A stretch of DNA of 5,491 nucleotides from Dehalococcoidales bacterium (lineage in GTDB: Bacteria > Chloroflexota > Dehalococcoidia > Dehalococcoidales > UBA5760): contig DAOWJG010000162.1 in assembly GCA_030640485.1 (NCBI GenBank), positions 1-5,491 of the forward strand, read 5' to 3'. A model generated the notes under the pieces. It had not been told where the DNA came from and searched no databases. It saw nothing but the letters and a program-made list of their open reading frames with translations. The position numbers were made by a program, and so were the translations under genes. Shown piece after piece: positions 1 to 5,491 of the stretch. The stretch's first letter is position 1; every line of letters starts with the position of its first letter.

Positions 1-401
1 CCTTTGACTTCCACAAGGTAACCGGACGCCGCTTCCTCACCATTAGTGTCAATATTGAGCTAGAAGAGGTTGACCCCACCTCAACGGTGATTAAGGCTAT
101 CACCGAACAGGAAAGCAATATTAAAGACAGTATAGTGCGACTAAATATTAGCCTGCCCGCGGAGGCCGAGTGCCAGCTAAGAGATAATGACATCCGCAGC
201 GCCCTGAAGGAGGCTCACTACTTTACCATAGCCCGGGATATCAAACGAGAGACACGCCTGAGACTGGGTAAGTTAACCGCCGAAGAAATAACCCCGCTTG
301 AGGCGCTAAAAGTCTACCTGGAATCAAAGAAGCTCGCTTCGGAGCGAGCCAAAACCCTGCTTGAGTACGGCGAGAGGCTTATCCAAGAGCAGATAACCTA
401 A
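1..401 (+). CDS. sbcD: SbcD/Mre11-family DNA repair exonuclease subunit, C-terminal part only
   Basis: This is a partial gene: the reading frame is open from base 3 to the TAA at 399-401, giving about 132 residues, and its start lies outside the window. The GTG at 87 is an internal valine codon, not a start, because the frame continues upstream with sensible protein (FDFHKVTGRRFLTISV). The visible part matches what I know of the capping and C-terminal region of bacterial SbcD-like metallophosphoesterases, with a beta-rich stretch, then a helical segment (RSALKEAHYF, ARDIKRETR) and a tail with LTPLEAL-like and YLESK motifs. The catalytic metal-binding motifs would be upstream and cannot be checked. 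SbcD works with the SbcC ATPase to process DNA ends and hairpins. No sbcC follows, so it would have to be upstream or elsewhere. The assignment is family recall and fairly confident; a related Mre11-type nuclease is the main alternative. Confidence 0.78.
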   Translation, partial: FDFHKVTGRRFLTISVNIELEEVDPTSTVIKAITEQESNIKDSIVRLNISLPAEAECQLRDNDIRSALKEAHYFTIARDIKRETRLRLGKLTAEEITPLEALKVYLESKKLASERAKTLLEYGERLIQEQIT

Positions 402-487
402 CAGGAATAAAAAAGACCTGTGCCGGAACAAAAAAGGCTTATCTTAGAGTGAAGAGCCGGGAGATATCTGATTATTAGCTTTAACAA

Positions 488-520
488 GGGAGTGTTAGAG
501 AGCCTACACCCCTCATTTTT
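488..520 (+). terminator. Possible intrinsic terminator after sbcD
   Basis: Bases 488-498 can pair with 504-513 around a five-base loop, with one bulged T and one A-C mismatch, giving about nine or ten pairs. CA and then TTTTT (516-520) follow. It lies about 87 nt after the sbcD stop and upstream of the next promoter, where a terminator would be expected. The imperfect stem makes this tentative. Confidence 0.4.
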
Positions 521-593
521 AATATCCCCCTTCTTTTTGAGAAAGGAAAGCCTCAGAATTAGTTAGCAAGAATATCCTCATTTGACACATCGA

Positions 594-621
594 TTGACAC
601 GGCTTGGTGGCGTGCTATACT
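594..621 (+). promoter_or_regulatory. Sigma-70 promoter for the GyrI-like/FAD reductase operon
   Basis: A perfect TTGACA -35 box (594-599) is followed after 16 bases by TATACT (616-621). Transcription would start near 628, giving a leader of about 27 nt before the ATG at 655. A second TTGACA at 582-587 sits 12 bases upstream but has no matching -10 box. The spacer carries TGGTG (605-609), which recurs at the same distance from the -10 box in the promoter at 2412-2441. Confidence 0.82.
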
Positions 622-642
622 GGGCTAAGCAATCAGTAACCG

Positions 643-648
643 GGAGGT
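643..648 (+). promoter_or_regulatory. Strong ribosome binding site for the GyrI-like gene
   Basis: GGAGGT, within CGGGAGGTG, lies six bases before the ATG at 655. It is the best Shine-Dalgarno match on the + strand of the window and fixes this start. Confidence 0.85.
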
Positions 649-654
649 GTTAAC

Positions 655-1173
655 ATGGCAGCACGAAAGTCTAAGACAGACCCGCAAATCCTGGAAATAC
701 CACCGCAGAAGATGGCGGTAGTCCAGGGCAAGGGCGCCCCGGATAAGGTTTTCCCTGAGTTCATGCCGGCTCTCTACGGCTCGGTCTACACCCTAAAGTT
801 TGACCTCAAGAAGCAGGGCCTACCCACCTTCAAGGTCAGTGGTCTCCGTGCCCGCTATCCCGATGCCCACCTTGTCCCTAAAGATAAATGGACGATGATT
901 ATGGGCTTACCCATCCCGGAGGACACCACCTCCCTACCCCAGAAAGTCCCCAGCACCACGGTTAAGCTCGAGACCTGGGAATACGGCACCGTAGCCCAGA
1001 TTCTACACCTCGGGTCCTACGAACAAGAAGGTCCTACCGTGGAGCGCCTGCACCGATTCATTGAAGAAAGTGGCTATGCGATAGCCGGCATCCATGAGGA
1101 GGAATACTTAACCAGCCCGGATGCCAAAGTCCCCAAGACCATTATCAGGTATCAAATTAGGAAGAAGCAGTAA
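655..1173 (+). CDS. GyrI-like small-molecule-binding domain protein
   Basis: This 172-residue protein appears to be a stand-alone GyrI-like (AraC effector-binding-like) domain. The N-terminus opens with ILEIPPQKMAVVQGKG (residues 12-27), the usual first strand of the fold. The C-terminal half carries TWEYGTVAQILHLGSYEQEG (about 107-126), then an ERLHRFIEESGY helix (130-141) and EEEYL (148-152) with a closing IIRYQIRKK strand. The HLGSYxxEGPT stretch is the clearest family signature. There is no helix-turn-helix, signal peptide or membrane segment, so it is probably a cytoplasmic binding protein rather than a DNA-binding regulator. Known members bind amphipathic or cationic ligands, inhibit gyrase, or hydrolyse cyclopropanoid compounds; which role applies here cannot be read from the sequence. 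It is first in an operon, 13 nt before an FAD-dependent reductase, so its ligand may be a substrate or product of that enzyme (inference). The strong promoter and ribosome site suggest good expression. Confidence 0.83.
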   Translation: MAARKSKTDPQILEIPPQKMAVVQGKGAPDKVFPEFMPALYGSVYTLKFDLKKQGLPTFKVSGLRARYPDAHLVPKDKWTMIMGLPIPEDTTSLPQKVPSTTVKLETWEYGTVAQILHLGSYEQEGPTVERLHRFIEESGYAIAGIHEEEYLTSPDAKVPKTIIRYQIRKKQ

Positions 1174-1186
1174 GTCCAGAAAAGAC

Positions 1187-2257
1187 ATGAATGTAGTTAT
1201 CGTTGGTGCTGGGCCAGCCGGACTAATCACCGCCCTGAACCTGCTCCAGAGAGGGATAAAGCCCCTAATCCTGGAGAAAAGCCCGGAAATCAGGGCAACC
1301 GCCTGCGGGGAAGCCCTGGGTCTCAGGTGGATAAACGAGGTGCCTTTTGATTCAAGTCCCTACATAGCTAAAAGAGTAAGGGGGGCAAAACTAATCTTCC
1401 CCGGGGGCAGCGTTGACCACATCGATAAAGAGTGCGCTGTCCTCGATAGAACCAAGTGGCTCCGGGGGATGGCCGAGGAAGTTGAGCGGGGTGGGGAGCT
1501 CAGATTAAACTCAGAAGTAATCGCCGTAACCAGGGATAGCATCAGGTTAAAAAACGGAGAAAACATCGGCTACCAGGTTCTTATTGGCGCCGATGGCCCT
1601 CATTCTCGCTTAGCCCAGTATCTAGGGATGAAATATAACTTTGTTACCGCTTCCCAGTATAAGATTGCCTGTAATACCTCGGCTATGGACTTTCTGGAGT
1701 TCTATTTTGATAAGAGATTCTCCTACGGCTACGCCTGGATATTCCCCAAGGATGGGGTCATTAATGTTGGCACCGGCGGCGATTTTGCTCACTTAGACGC
1801 CTTTTTGAAATATAAAGGTCTAGATAGCCACCAGATAATAAAAAGAGAGGCCGGGATAATTCCTGCCTCGGGAATCGGAAAGCTGGTTCAGCGAAACATC
1901 GCCCTAATCGGTGATGCGGCATCCATGCCCAATCCCACCGGGCTTAGTGGACTATCACCCATCATCCAGGCCAGCCAGATATTAGCCAGAAATATAAACA
2001 GTCTGGAAGATTACGAAACCGAGGTTAAAAATCACCCGATGGCCAACTCCATCCTGCTCAAGGGAGGGCACATTCTAATGAACCTCAGTAACCAAGACCT
2101 GGCGAATATCGGGAAGTTTTTCGCGGGGGTTAAGAAAAGTGAGGGACGCGCCCCCAAGATAAGAAAAATTGTGAAATATCCTTCCCTACTCCTGAAGCTT
2201 AACAGGCTAAGGACGGTCTATAAAGCAGGCGTGATTGCCATGGGCTACGGTTGGTAA
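1187..2257 (+). CDS. Geranylgeranyl reductase family FAD-dependent oxidoreductase
   Basis: The gene encodes a 356-residue flavoprotein of the p-hydroxybenzoate hydroxylase fold. The dinucleotide motif VIVGAGPAGL (residues 3-12) begins at the N-terminus, with E30 as the likely ribose-binding acid. CGE (40-42) matches the CG(D/E) motif of archaeal geranylgeranyl reductases. GADG..SR (134-141) and ALIGDAA (239-245) complete the FAD site. YAWIFPK...VGTGG (182-198) is the YxWxFP...GxG substrate-side signature of the reductase family. I chose the ATG at 1187 because the Rossmann motif then starts at residue 3. An in-frame ATG at 1121 would add 22 poorly conserved-looking residues overlapping the previous gene. 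There is no strong ribosome site, only AGAAAAG, so translation may be coupled to the GyrI-like gene 13 nt upstream. Family members reduce isoprenoid double bonds in lipids or quinone side chains. In a bacterium a menaquinone or polyprenyl substrate is plausible, but a different hydroxylase or reductase role is possible. Confidence 0.85.
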   Translation: MNVVIVGAGPAGLITALNLLQRGIKPLILEKSPEIRATACGEALGLRWINEVPFDSSPYIAKRVRGAKLIFPGGSVDHIDKECAVLDRTKWLRGMAEEVERGGELRLNSEVIAVTRDSIRLKNGENIGYQVLIGADGPHSRLAQYLGMKYNFVTASQYKIACNTSAMDFLEFYFDKRFSYGYAWIFPKDGVINVGTGGDFAHLDAFLKYKGLDSHQIIKREAGIIPASGIGKLVQRNIALIGDAASMPNPTGLSGLSPIIQASQILARNINSLEDYETEVKNHPMANSILLKGGHILMNLSNQDLANIGKFFAGVKKSEGRAPKIRKIVKYPSLLLKLNRLRTVYKAGVIAMGYGW

Positions 2258-2411
2258 ATAGAGGTCTCCTATCCCCATTAACTCCCTACCACGGCCTGCC
2301 CTCCCGATATTCTTCACGCCATTAGTTACCTGCCAGCACTTGACTTTTGAGAAGAACCTCAAGCCTCAAAAAGAAATAACGTAGCGCTAGTCATATGGAT
2401 GAGAAGAGTAT

Positions 2412-2441
2412 TTGACACCCAAAATGGTGAAAGGCTACACT
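2412..2441 (+). promoter_or_regulatory. Sigma-70 promoter for the corrinoid methyltransferase pair
   Basis: TTGACA (2412-2417) is followed after 18 bases by TACACT (2436-2441). The start site would be near 2448, giving a leader of about 32 nt. The element shares TTGACAC, TGGTG (2425-2429), GC before the -10 box and TGG after it with the promoter at 594-621. The rest of the spacer before it (2258-2411) holds only a weak AT-rich inverted repeat and no gene I can support. Confidence 0.75.
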
Positions 2442-2479
2442 GGAACAAGTGCCCGGCATAGTAAAGTGGGGACAGAAGG

Positions 2480-3130
2480 ATGGCTGATTTCAGCGAGCTT
2501 AGTAAGAGTGTGATCGCGGGGGACACCGCAAGGACTGCGAGTTTAACTGAAGCGATGTTAAATGACGGGCTACACGCCAAGGATATCCTGGATGAGGGTC
2601 TTATCCCTGGCATCAAGACGGTTGGCAAGCTGTTCAGCAAGGGGGAGTATTTCCTCCCCGAGCTACTGATGTCGGGGGAAGCCATGAGGGCAGCACTGGA
2701 GTCCTTAAAACCAATATTGAGTAGCGGCGACATCCCGCCGACGGGCAAGTATGCCATCGGCACAGTTCAGGGTGATGTCCATAACATCGGTAAGGACATC
2801 GTTATTATGATGCTGGAGGGAAACGGCTGGGAGGTAACCGACCTGGGTGTTGACGTATCTCCCGCAGAATTCTGCTCGGCAGTGGAGAAGAACAACTTCC
2901 AAGTTCTGGGAATGTCCGCCCTACTCACCTCGACCATGCCTAAGTTTGCGGAAATCATAAATGCCCTGAAGACAGCCGGGCTGAGGGACAGGGTTAAGGT
3001 AATGATCGGTGGGGCTCCGGTAACCCAGGCGCTTGCCGATGAAGTCAGCGCCGATGGTTACGCCCCAGACGCGGCTCAGGCAGTTATAAAGGCCGGACAA
3101 CTGGTTACCAGTTCTGGAAAGGGGGGCTAA
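2480..3130 (+). CDS. Corrinoid (methylcobalamin-binding) protein, MtbC/MtmC-like
   Basis: This 216-residue cytoplasmic protein is a typical methyl-carrying corrinoid protein of methyltransferase systems. Residues 1-88 form the four-helix cap domain; its GLIPGIKTVGKLFSKGEYFL segment (40-59) and following LPELLMSGEAM are classic for the family. Residues 90-216 form the Rossmann-like B12 domain. GDVHNIG (98-104) supplies H101, the lower axial cobalt ligand in the DxHxxG motif. GMSALLTSTM (144-153) contains S146 and T150, which line the dimethylbenzimidazole tail pocket. IGGAPVT (176-182) and ADGYAPDA (191-198) complete the site. All key residues are present, so it should be functional. It is the first gene of a two-gene unit, with the UroD-like partner one base after its stop. 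The ribosome site is unclear: AGAAGG abuts the ATG and GGGGA lies farther upstream. The methyl donor (methylamine, methanol, methoxyaromatic or other) cannot be told from this protein. Confidence 0.95.
   Translation: MADFSELSKSVIAGDTARTASLTEAMLNDGLHAKDILDEGLIPGIKTVGKLFSKGEYFLPELLMSGEAMRAALESLKPILSSGDIPPTGKYAIGTVQGDVHNIGKDIVIMMLEGNGWEVTDLGVDVSPAEFCSAVEKNNFQVLGMSALLTSTMPKFAEIINALKTAGLRDRVKVMIGGAPVTQALADEVSADGYAPDAAQAVIKAGQLVTSSGKGG
3118..3126 (+). promoter_or_regulatory. Ribosome binding site inside the end of the corrinoid gene
   Basis: AAAGGGGGG lies five bases before the ATG at 3132 and overlaps the last codons of the corrinoid gene, encoding its GKGG tail. Together with the one-base gap between the genes, it points to translational coupling of the pair. 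Confidence 0.65.
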
Positions 3131-3131
3131 G

Positions 3132-4184
3132 ATGCCACAACTCACCAGTGTAGAGCGAATATTTAGGGCACTCGACCTAAAGGAGCCGGATGTGGTTCCC
3201 CACTTTGAGTTTCTCATCCACCAGAAGGTGAGAGATGTCATATTGCCCGGGGCTACCTATGAAGATTTCATCGAATCTATGGACCTGGACGCCGCCGCAG
3301 TGTTTGATAAAACAGCCTGGAGTTATGAGACTCTGGATGCCGCTAAGAATATTGCCCGTGACCAATGGGGCGGGGTAGTACGCTTCACGTCAGAGGATAT
3401 CGCCCACCCCATAGAACCGTGTATCAAATCAGAGGGTGAACTAGATAGTTATGTCCCCCCTGACCCGGACCCCTCCTGGAGATACGAGCGACTTAAGAGA
3501 CTGGTAAAGGCATTCAAGGGCCAGAGAGCAATCATAGCCACGGTCACCGATGTTTTTGACGTCGCCAGGGAGAGTCTGCTCGGAGATGTCGTTTACTTCA
3601 AGGCTATCATAACCAACCCCGAGCTGGTAGACCGAGCCAATGATATCGTGCTAAATTACCACCTGGGATATTTAAGAAACTGTATTGACGTCGGTGCTGA
3701 TATCATCGTGGTTACCGGAGATTTCGCGACGACACAAGGACCTATGGTCTCCCCGAAACATACCGCCAGATTTATTATACCGCCCCTTAAGAAGCTGGTG
3801 GAGTATGCCCGGAGCCGGGGAGTCCGCGTTATTAAGCACACCGATGGAAATATCTGGAAAATCTTTGACCTGATTGTCGAAACCGGTATCAATGGCATCC
3901 ACCCGATAGACCCGGAAGCGGGCATGGATATTGGGGAAGCGAAGGTCAAATACGGTGACAGAGTCTGTCTGGCGGGTAATATTGACTGCGGCCCCCTCCT
4001 CAGCTGGGGCACCGAGGGGGAGGTGCGCCAGGAAGTAAAGGACTGCATACGGAAGGCAGGAGCGGGTGGTGGACTTATCTGTATGTCCAGTAATTCGATA
4101 CACTCCGCAGTAAAGCCGGAGAATTATGTGGCCATGGTTAAAGCCATCAGGGAATACGGAAAATATCCCCTGTCACTAGCCTGA
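3132..4184 (+). CDS. Uroporphyrinogen decarboxylase-superfamily corrinoid methyltransferase
   Basis: This 350-residue protein has the (beta/alpha)8 fold of the UroD/MtaA/CmuA superfamily. It begins with the usual SVERIFRALDLKEPDVVP segment (6-23). ADIIVVTGDFATTQGPMVSP (189-208) is a conserved central strand and loop. IKHTDGNIWKIFD (234-246), GIHPIDPEAGMD (255-266), CLAGNID (279-285), then SSNSIHSAVKPENY (319-332) mark the C-terminal half. It is unlikely to be the haem-pathway decarboxylase HemE, because the N-terminal arginine-rich substrate motif is absent and the gene is fused transcriptionally to a corrinoid carrier. In MtaA and MtbA, zinc is bound by HxC plus a later Cys. Here the equivalent positions appear to read H236-T-D238 and N321, so CoM-type thiol methylation by that exact site is doubtful. 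The likely role is methyl transfer between methylcobalamin on the partner protein and an unknown substrate or acceptor, possibly O-demethylation. Membership of the superfamily is secure; the reaction is inferred. Confidence 0.9.
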   Translation: MPQLTSVERIFRALDLKEPDVVPHFEFLIHQKVRDVILPGATYEDFIESMDLDAAAVFDKTAWSYETLDAAKNIARDQWGGVVRFTSEDIAHPIEPCIKSEGELDSYVPPDPDPSWRYERLKRLVKAFKGQRAIIATVTDVFDVARESLLGDVVYFKAIITNPELVDRANDIVLNYHLGYLRNCIDVGADIIVVTGDFATTQGPMVSPKHTARFIIPPLKKLVEYARSRGVRVIKHTDGNIWKIFDLIVETGINGIHPIDPEAGMDIGEAKVKYGDRVCLAGNIDCGPLLSWGTEGEVRQEVKDCIRKAGAGGGLICMSSNSIHSAVKPENYVAMVKAIREYGKYPLSLA

Positions 4185-4270
4185 CTGTCTCGGAGTTATA
4201 AGAAGCCTAAAGCCCACCGAATTAACCTAGCCGCTCCCTCCTTAACTTCCCCAATTCATAACACCATAAA

Positions 4271-5317
4271 TTACTCATCTGGTTCAACCAGTATCTTAAT
4301 CTCACTACTACCTGGCTTACCGAGGATATCAAAACCCTTCTTAATAATATCACTCAGCTTAATCTTAGATGTTATCATCTCCCTAACCGGCGAAACTCGC
4401 CGCTTCAGGAACTCAATAATCATGGGAAACTCATCAGCGTAGTAGCACAGGCTACCCTGTATCTGCCACTCATTAAAGGTAAAATCCATAGGGAAAATGG
4501 GAACCTCTTTGGGAATAATCCCCTTAAGCAGAATCTGACCTCCCTTCCTAAGAAAGTCGGTAGCACTGCGAAAAGCCTCGGGCACGCCAGAACAATCGAA
4601 GACCACATCAACCCCCTTGCCCCCGGTAAGTTCAAGCACCTTCTCCTTTAAATTGGTGACCTTTTGTGGATTAAACACATGGTCTGCCCCGAGCCTCCTT
4701 GCCATTTCAGCCCTCTTCTCAATAGTCTCGGTAACAATGATGAGACCGGCACCGGCATTCTTGAGATGGGCGATAACCCCCAGGCCTATCATCCCGGCTC
4801 CTAAAACCATCGTCTGCTCCCTCGGTCTAAAAGCTGATATCCGGACTGCATGCAGCGAGCAAGCCAGGGCTTCAACCAGCGCCCCCTCCTCAAAGGAGAC
4901 CTCGTCGGGAAGACGATATAACCTCCTCTCGGGAAGGGGAACCCTAACGTATTTAGCAAAGGCCCCCGCATACTCCAAGCCAGGTGTAACACCAATTGCC
5001 GCATCGGCACCGTAGTCACACCAGCGCCCGTGCTGACATCCGTAGCACTCGCCACAGATATACATCGGGTTGGCAACCACCCTGTCCCCCATCTTCCAAC
5101 CTTTTACATTCATGCCCACTTTGGTAATAACCCCGGAGAATTCATGCCCCAGGTATGCTCCTGCCTGATACAGGTTACACTCAGGAATAGAATGGATGTC
5201 ACTACCACAAATTCCACAGTATTTGACCTCTACCAGCACCTCATCAGCAGAAATCTCAGGGACTGGCACCTCTTCAAGAACAACCTCTCTCGGCCCTTTT
5301 AATAGTGCTGTTTTCAT
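4271..5317 (-). CDS. Zinc-dependent MDR alcohol/polyol dehydrogenase
   Basis: This 348-residue protein is a medium-chain zinc dehydrogenase oxidising an alcohol or polyol with a nicotinamide cofactor. The catalytic domain contains CGICGSDIH (34-42) with zinc ligand C37, GHEFSG (57-62) with H58 and E59, and E149 in EALACSLHA. Structural zinc cysteines C88, C91, C94 and C100 follow; the last gap is five residues instead of the usual seven. The Rossmann motif is GAGMIG (173-178), and E197 at the end of the second strand suggests NAD(H) over NADP(H). The best start is the ATG at 5317-5315, which gives the family-typical MKTALLKGP opening and has GAGG at a good distance. An upstream in-frame ATG at 5338 would add seven residues. 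The product resembles sorbitol, threonine and butanediol dehydrogenases, but the substrate cannot be assigned. It converges on the methyltransferase pair and is not part of that operon. Confidence 0.92.
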   Translation of the reverse strand: MKTALLKGPREVVLEEVPVPEISADEVLVEVKYCGICGSDIHSIPECNLYQAGAYLGHEFSGVITKVGMNVKGWKMGDRVVANPMYICGECYGCQHGRWCDYGADAAIGVTPGLEYAGAFAKYVRVPLPERRLYRLPDEVSFEEGALVEALACSLHAVRISAFRPREQTMVLGAGMIGLGVIAHLKNAGAGLIIVTETIEKRAEMARRLGADHVFNPQKVTNLKEKVLELTGGKGVDVVFDCSGVPEAFRSATDFLRKGGQILLKGIIPKEVPIFPMDFTFNEWQIQGSLCYYADEFPMIIEFLKRRVSPVREMITSKIKLSDIIKKGFDILGKPGSSEIKILVEPDE

Positions 5318-5321
5318 TTTT

Positions 5322-5327
5322 AACCTC
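5322..5327 (-). promoter_or_regulatory. Ribosome binding site deciding the dehydrogenase start
   Basis: Read on the minus strand, GAGGTT precedes the ATG at 5317, with GAGG six bases from it. The alternative ATG at 5338 has only a weak AAGG ahead of it, so the downstream start is preferred. Confidence 0.72.
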
Positions 5328-5340
5328 GCTTTAAGCATTA

Positions 5341-5373
5341 GCCTTATCGCCTGTCGATCTCAGGCATAGCGGC
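5341..5373 (-). promoter_or_regulatory. Bulged hairpin in the dehydrogenase leader
   Basis: On the + strand, GCC, TAT and GCCTG (5341-5353) pair with CAGGC, ATA and GGC (5361-5373), broken only by small bulges, around a seven-base loop. That makes about eleven pairs. The structure sits about 14 bases upstream of the ribosome site. No T-run follows on either strand, so it does not look like a simple terminator. A role in translation or mRNA stability is possible but unproven. Confidence 0.4.
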
Positions 5374-5477
5374 TTGTCTGTTCTGAAACCTACGGTATTG
5401 CCTTCCTGATTGTAGATTTATTCAGTCATCATCGTTTCCTAGTCGTACTTCGTTGGTATTCCACTGGGAGGACGGAT

Positions 5478-5483
5478 ATTATA
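5478..5483 (-). promoter_or_regulatory. Probable -10 box of a promoter cut by the window edge
   Basis: The minus strand reads GCTATAATATCC, a perfect TATAAT preceded by GC as in the two + strand promoters. Its -35 box would lie beyond base 5491 and cannot be seen. Transcription from here would start near 5471 and give the dehydrogenase a leader of about 150 nt. The rest of 5339-5491 contains no gene I can support. Confidence 0.5.
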
Positions 5484-5491
5484 GCGCATAC

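Noticed and set aside
401..421. Inverted repeat ACAGG/CCTGT right after the sbcD stop codon
   Set aside because: It has only five pairs, an eleven-base loop and no T-run after it, too weak to call a terminator.
430..458. Minus-strand terminator-like hairpin (GGCT/AGCC) followed by six T
   Set aside because: The stem is short with a three-base bulge, and no minus-strand gene ends here for it to serve.
1121..1186. Upstream in-frame ATG extending the FAD reductase by 22 residues
   Set aside because: It overlaps the GyrI-like gene, has no ribosome site, and puts an unlikely basic tail before a Rossmann motif that normally sits at the very N-terminus.
2359..2763. Antisense open frame crossing the corrinoid promoter and gene start
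   Set aside because: It covers the conserved cap domain of the corrinoid gene, and its translation has no family resemblance I can recognise.
3656..4103. Two long antisense open frames opposite the UroD-like gene
   Set aside because: They lie wholly within a well-supported gene, have no ribosome site or recognisable family features, and look like complementary-strand shadows.
3132..4184. Haem-pathway uroporphyrinogen decarboxylase HemE
   Set aside because: The N-terminal arginine-rich substrate motif is missing and the gene is coupled to a corrinoid carrier, which fits the methyltransferase branch of the superfamily.
4617..5302. Plus-strand open frames opposite the alcohol dehydrogenase
   Set aside because: The minus-strand frame carries all zinc and cofactor motifs; the plus-strand frames have none and are shadows.

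Overview
The window looks like a mid-GC (about 50%) bacterial chromosome. My best guess is an uncultured Dehalococcoidia-type member of the Chloroflexota, from subsurface or sediment. That guess rests on the type of SbcD C-terminus, the corrinoid/UroD-like methyltransferase pair and the mix of neighbours. It is recall of family resemblance, not a search result, and should be held loosely. I see no rRNA, tRNA, CRISPR array, transposase or phage gene.

Layout: the 3' end of an SbcD/Mre11-type nuclease gene (1-401, + strand) enters from the left. A spacer of about 250 nt follows, holding a possible terminator (488-520) and a near-consensus sigma-70 promoter (594-621). This promoter drives two genes: a stand-alone GyrI-like ligand-binding protein (655-1173) and, 13 nt further on, a geranylgeranyl-reductase-family FAD oxidoreductase (1187-2257). 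A second spacer (2258-2479) ends in another good promoter (2412-2441). It drives a tightly coupled pair, a MtbC/MtmC-like corrinoid protein (2480-3130) and a UroD-superfamily methyltransferase (3132-4184), with one base between them. A zinc-dependent MDR alcohol dehydrogenase (4271-5317, - strand) converges on this pair. Its leader of roughly 150 nt contains a bulged hairpin, and a TATAAT box lies at the extreme right edge.

Functionally, the corrinoid/UroD-like pair is the most informative unit. The corrinoid protein would carry a methyl group on cobalamin, and the UroD-like protein would move it to or from the cofactor. The UroD-like protein lacks the HxC...C zinc ligands of the classic CoM methylases MtaA and MtbA, having HTD and SSNS at those places. 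It is therefore better seen as a different branch, perhaps demethylating a methoxylated or methylated substrate or passing methyl groups to another acceptor. No substrate-specific MT1 (MttB/MtaB type) and no RamA-type activase lies in view.

The two + strand promoters share more than their -35 and -10 boxes. TGGTG, six bases, then TAYACTGG recurs in exact register, which may mean common control or simply the lineage's usual promoter style. I found no clear-cut new system; the best leads are the non-canonical methyltransferase pair and the GyrI-like/FAD-reductase operon.
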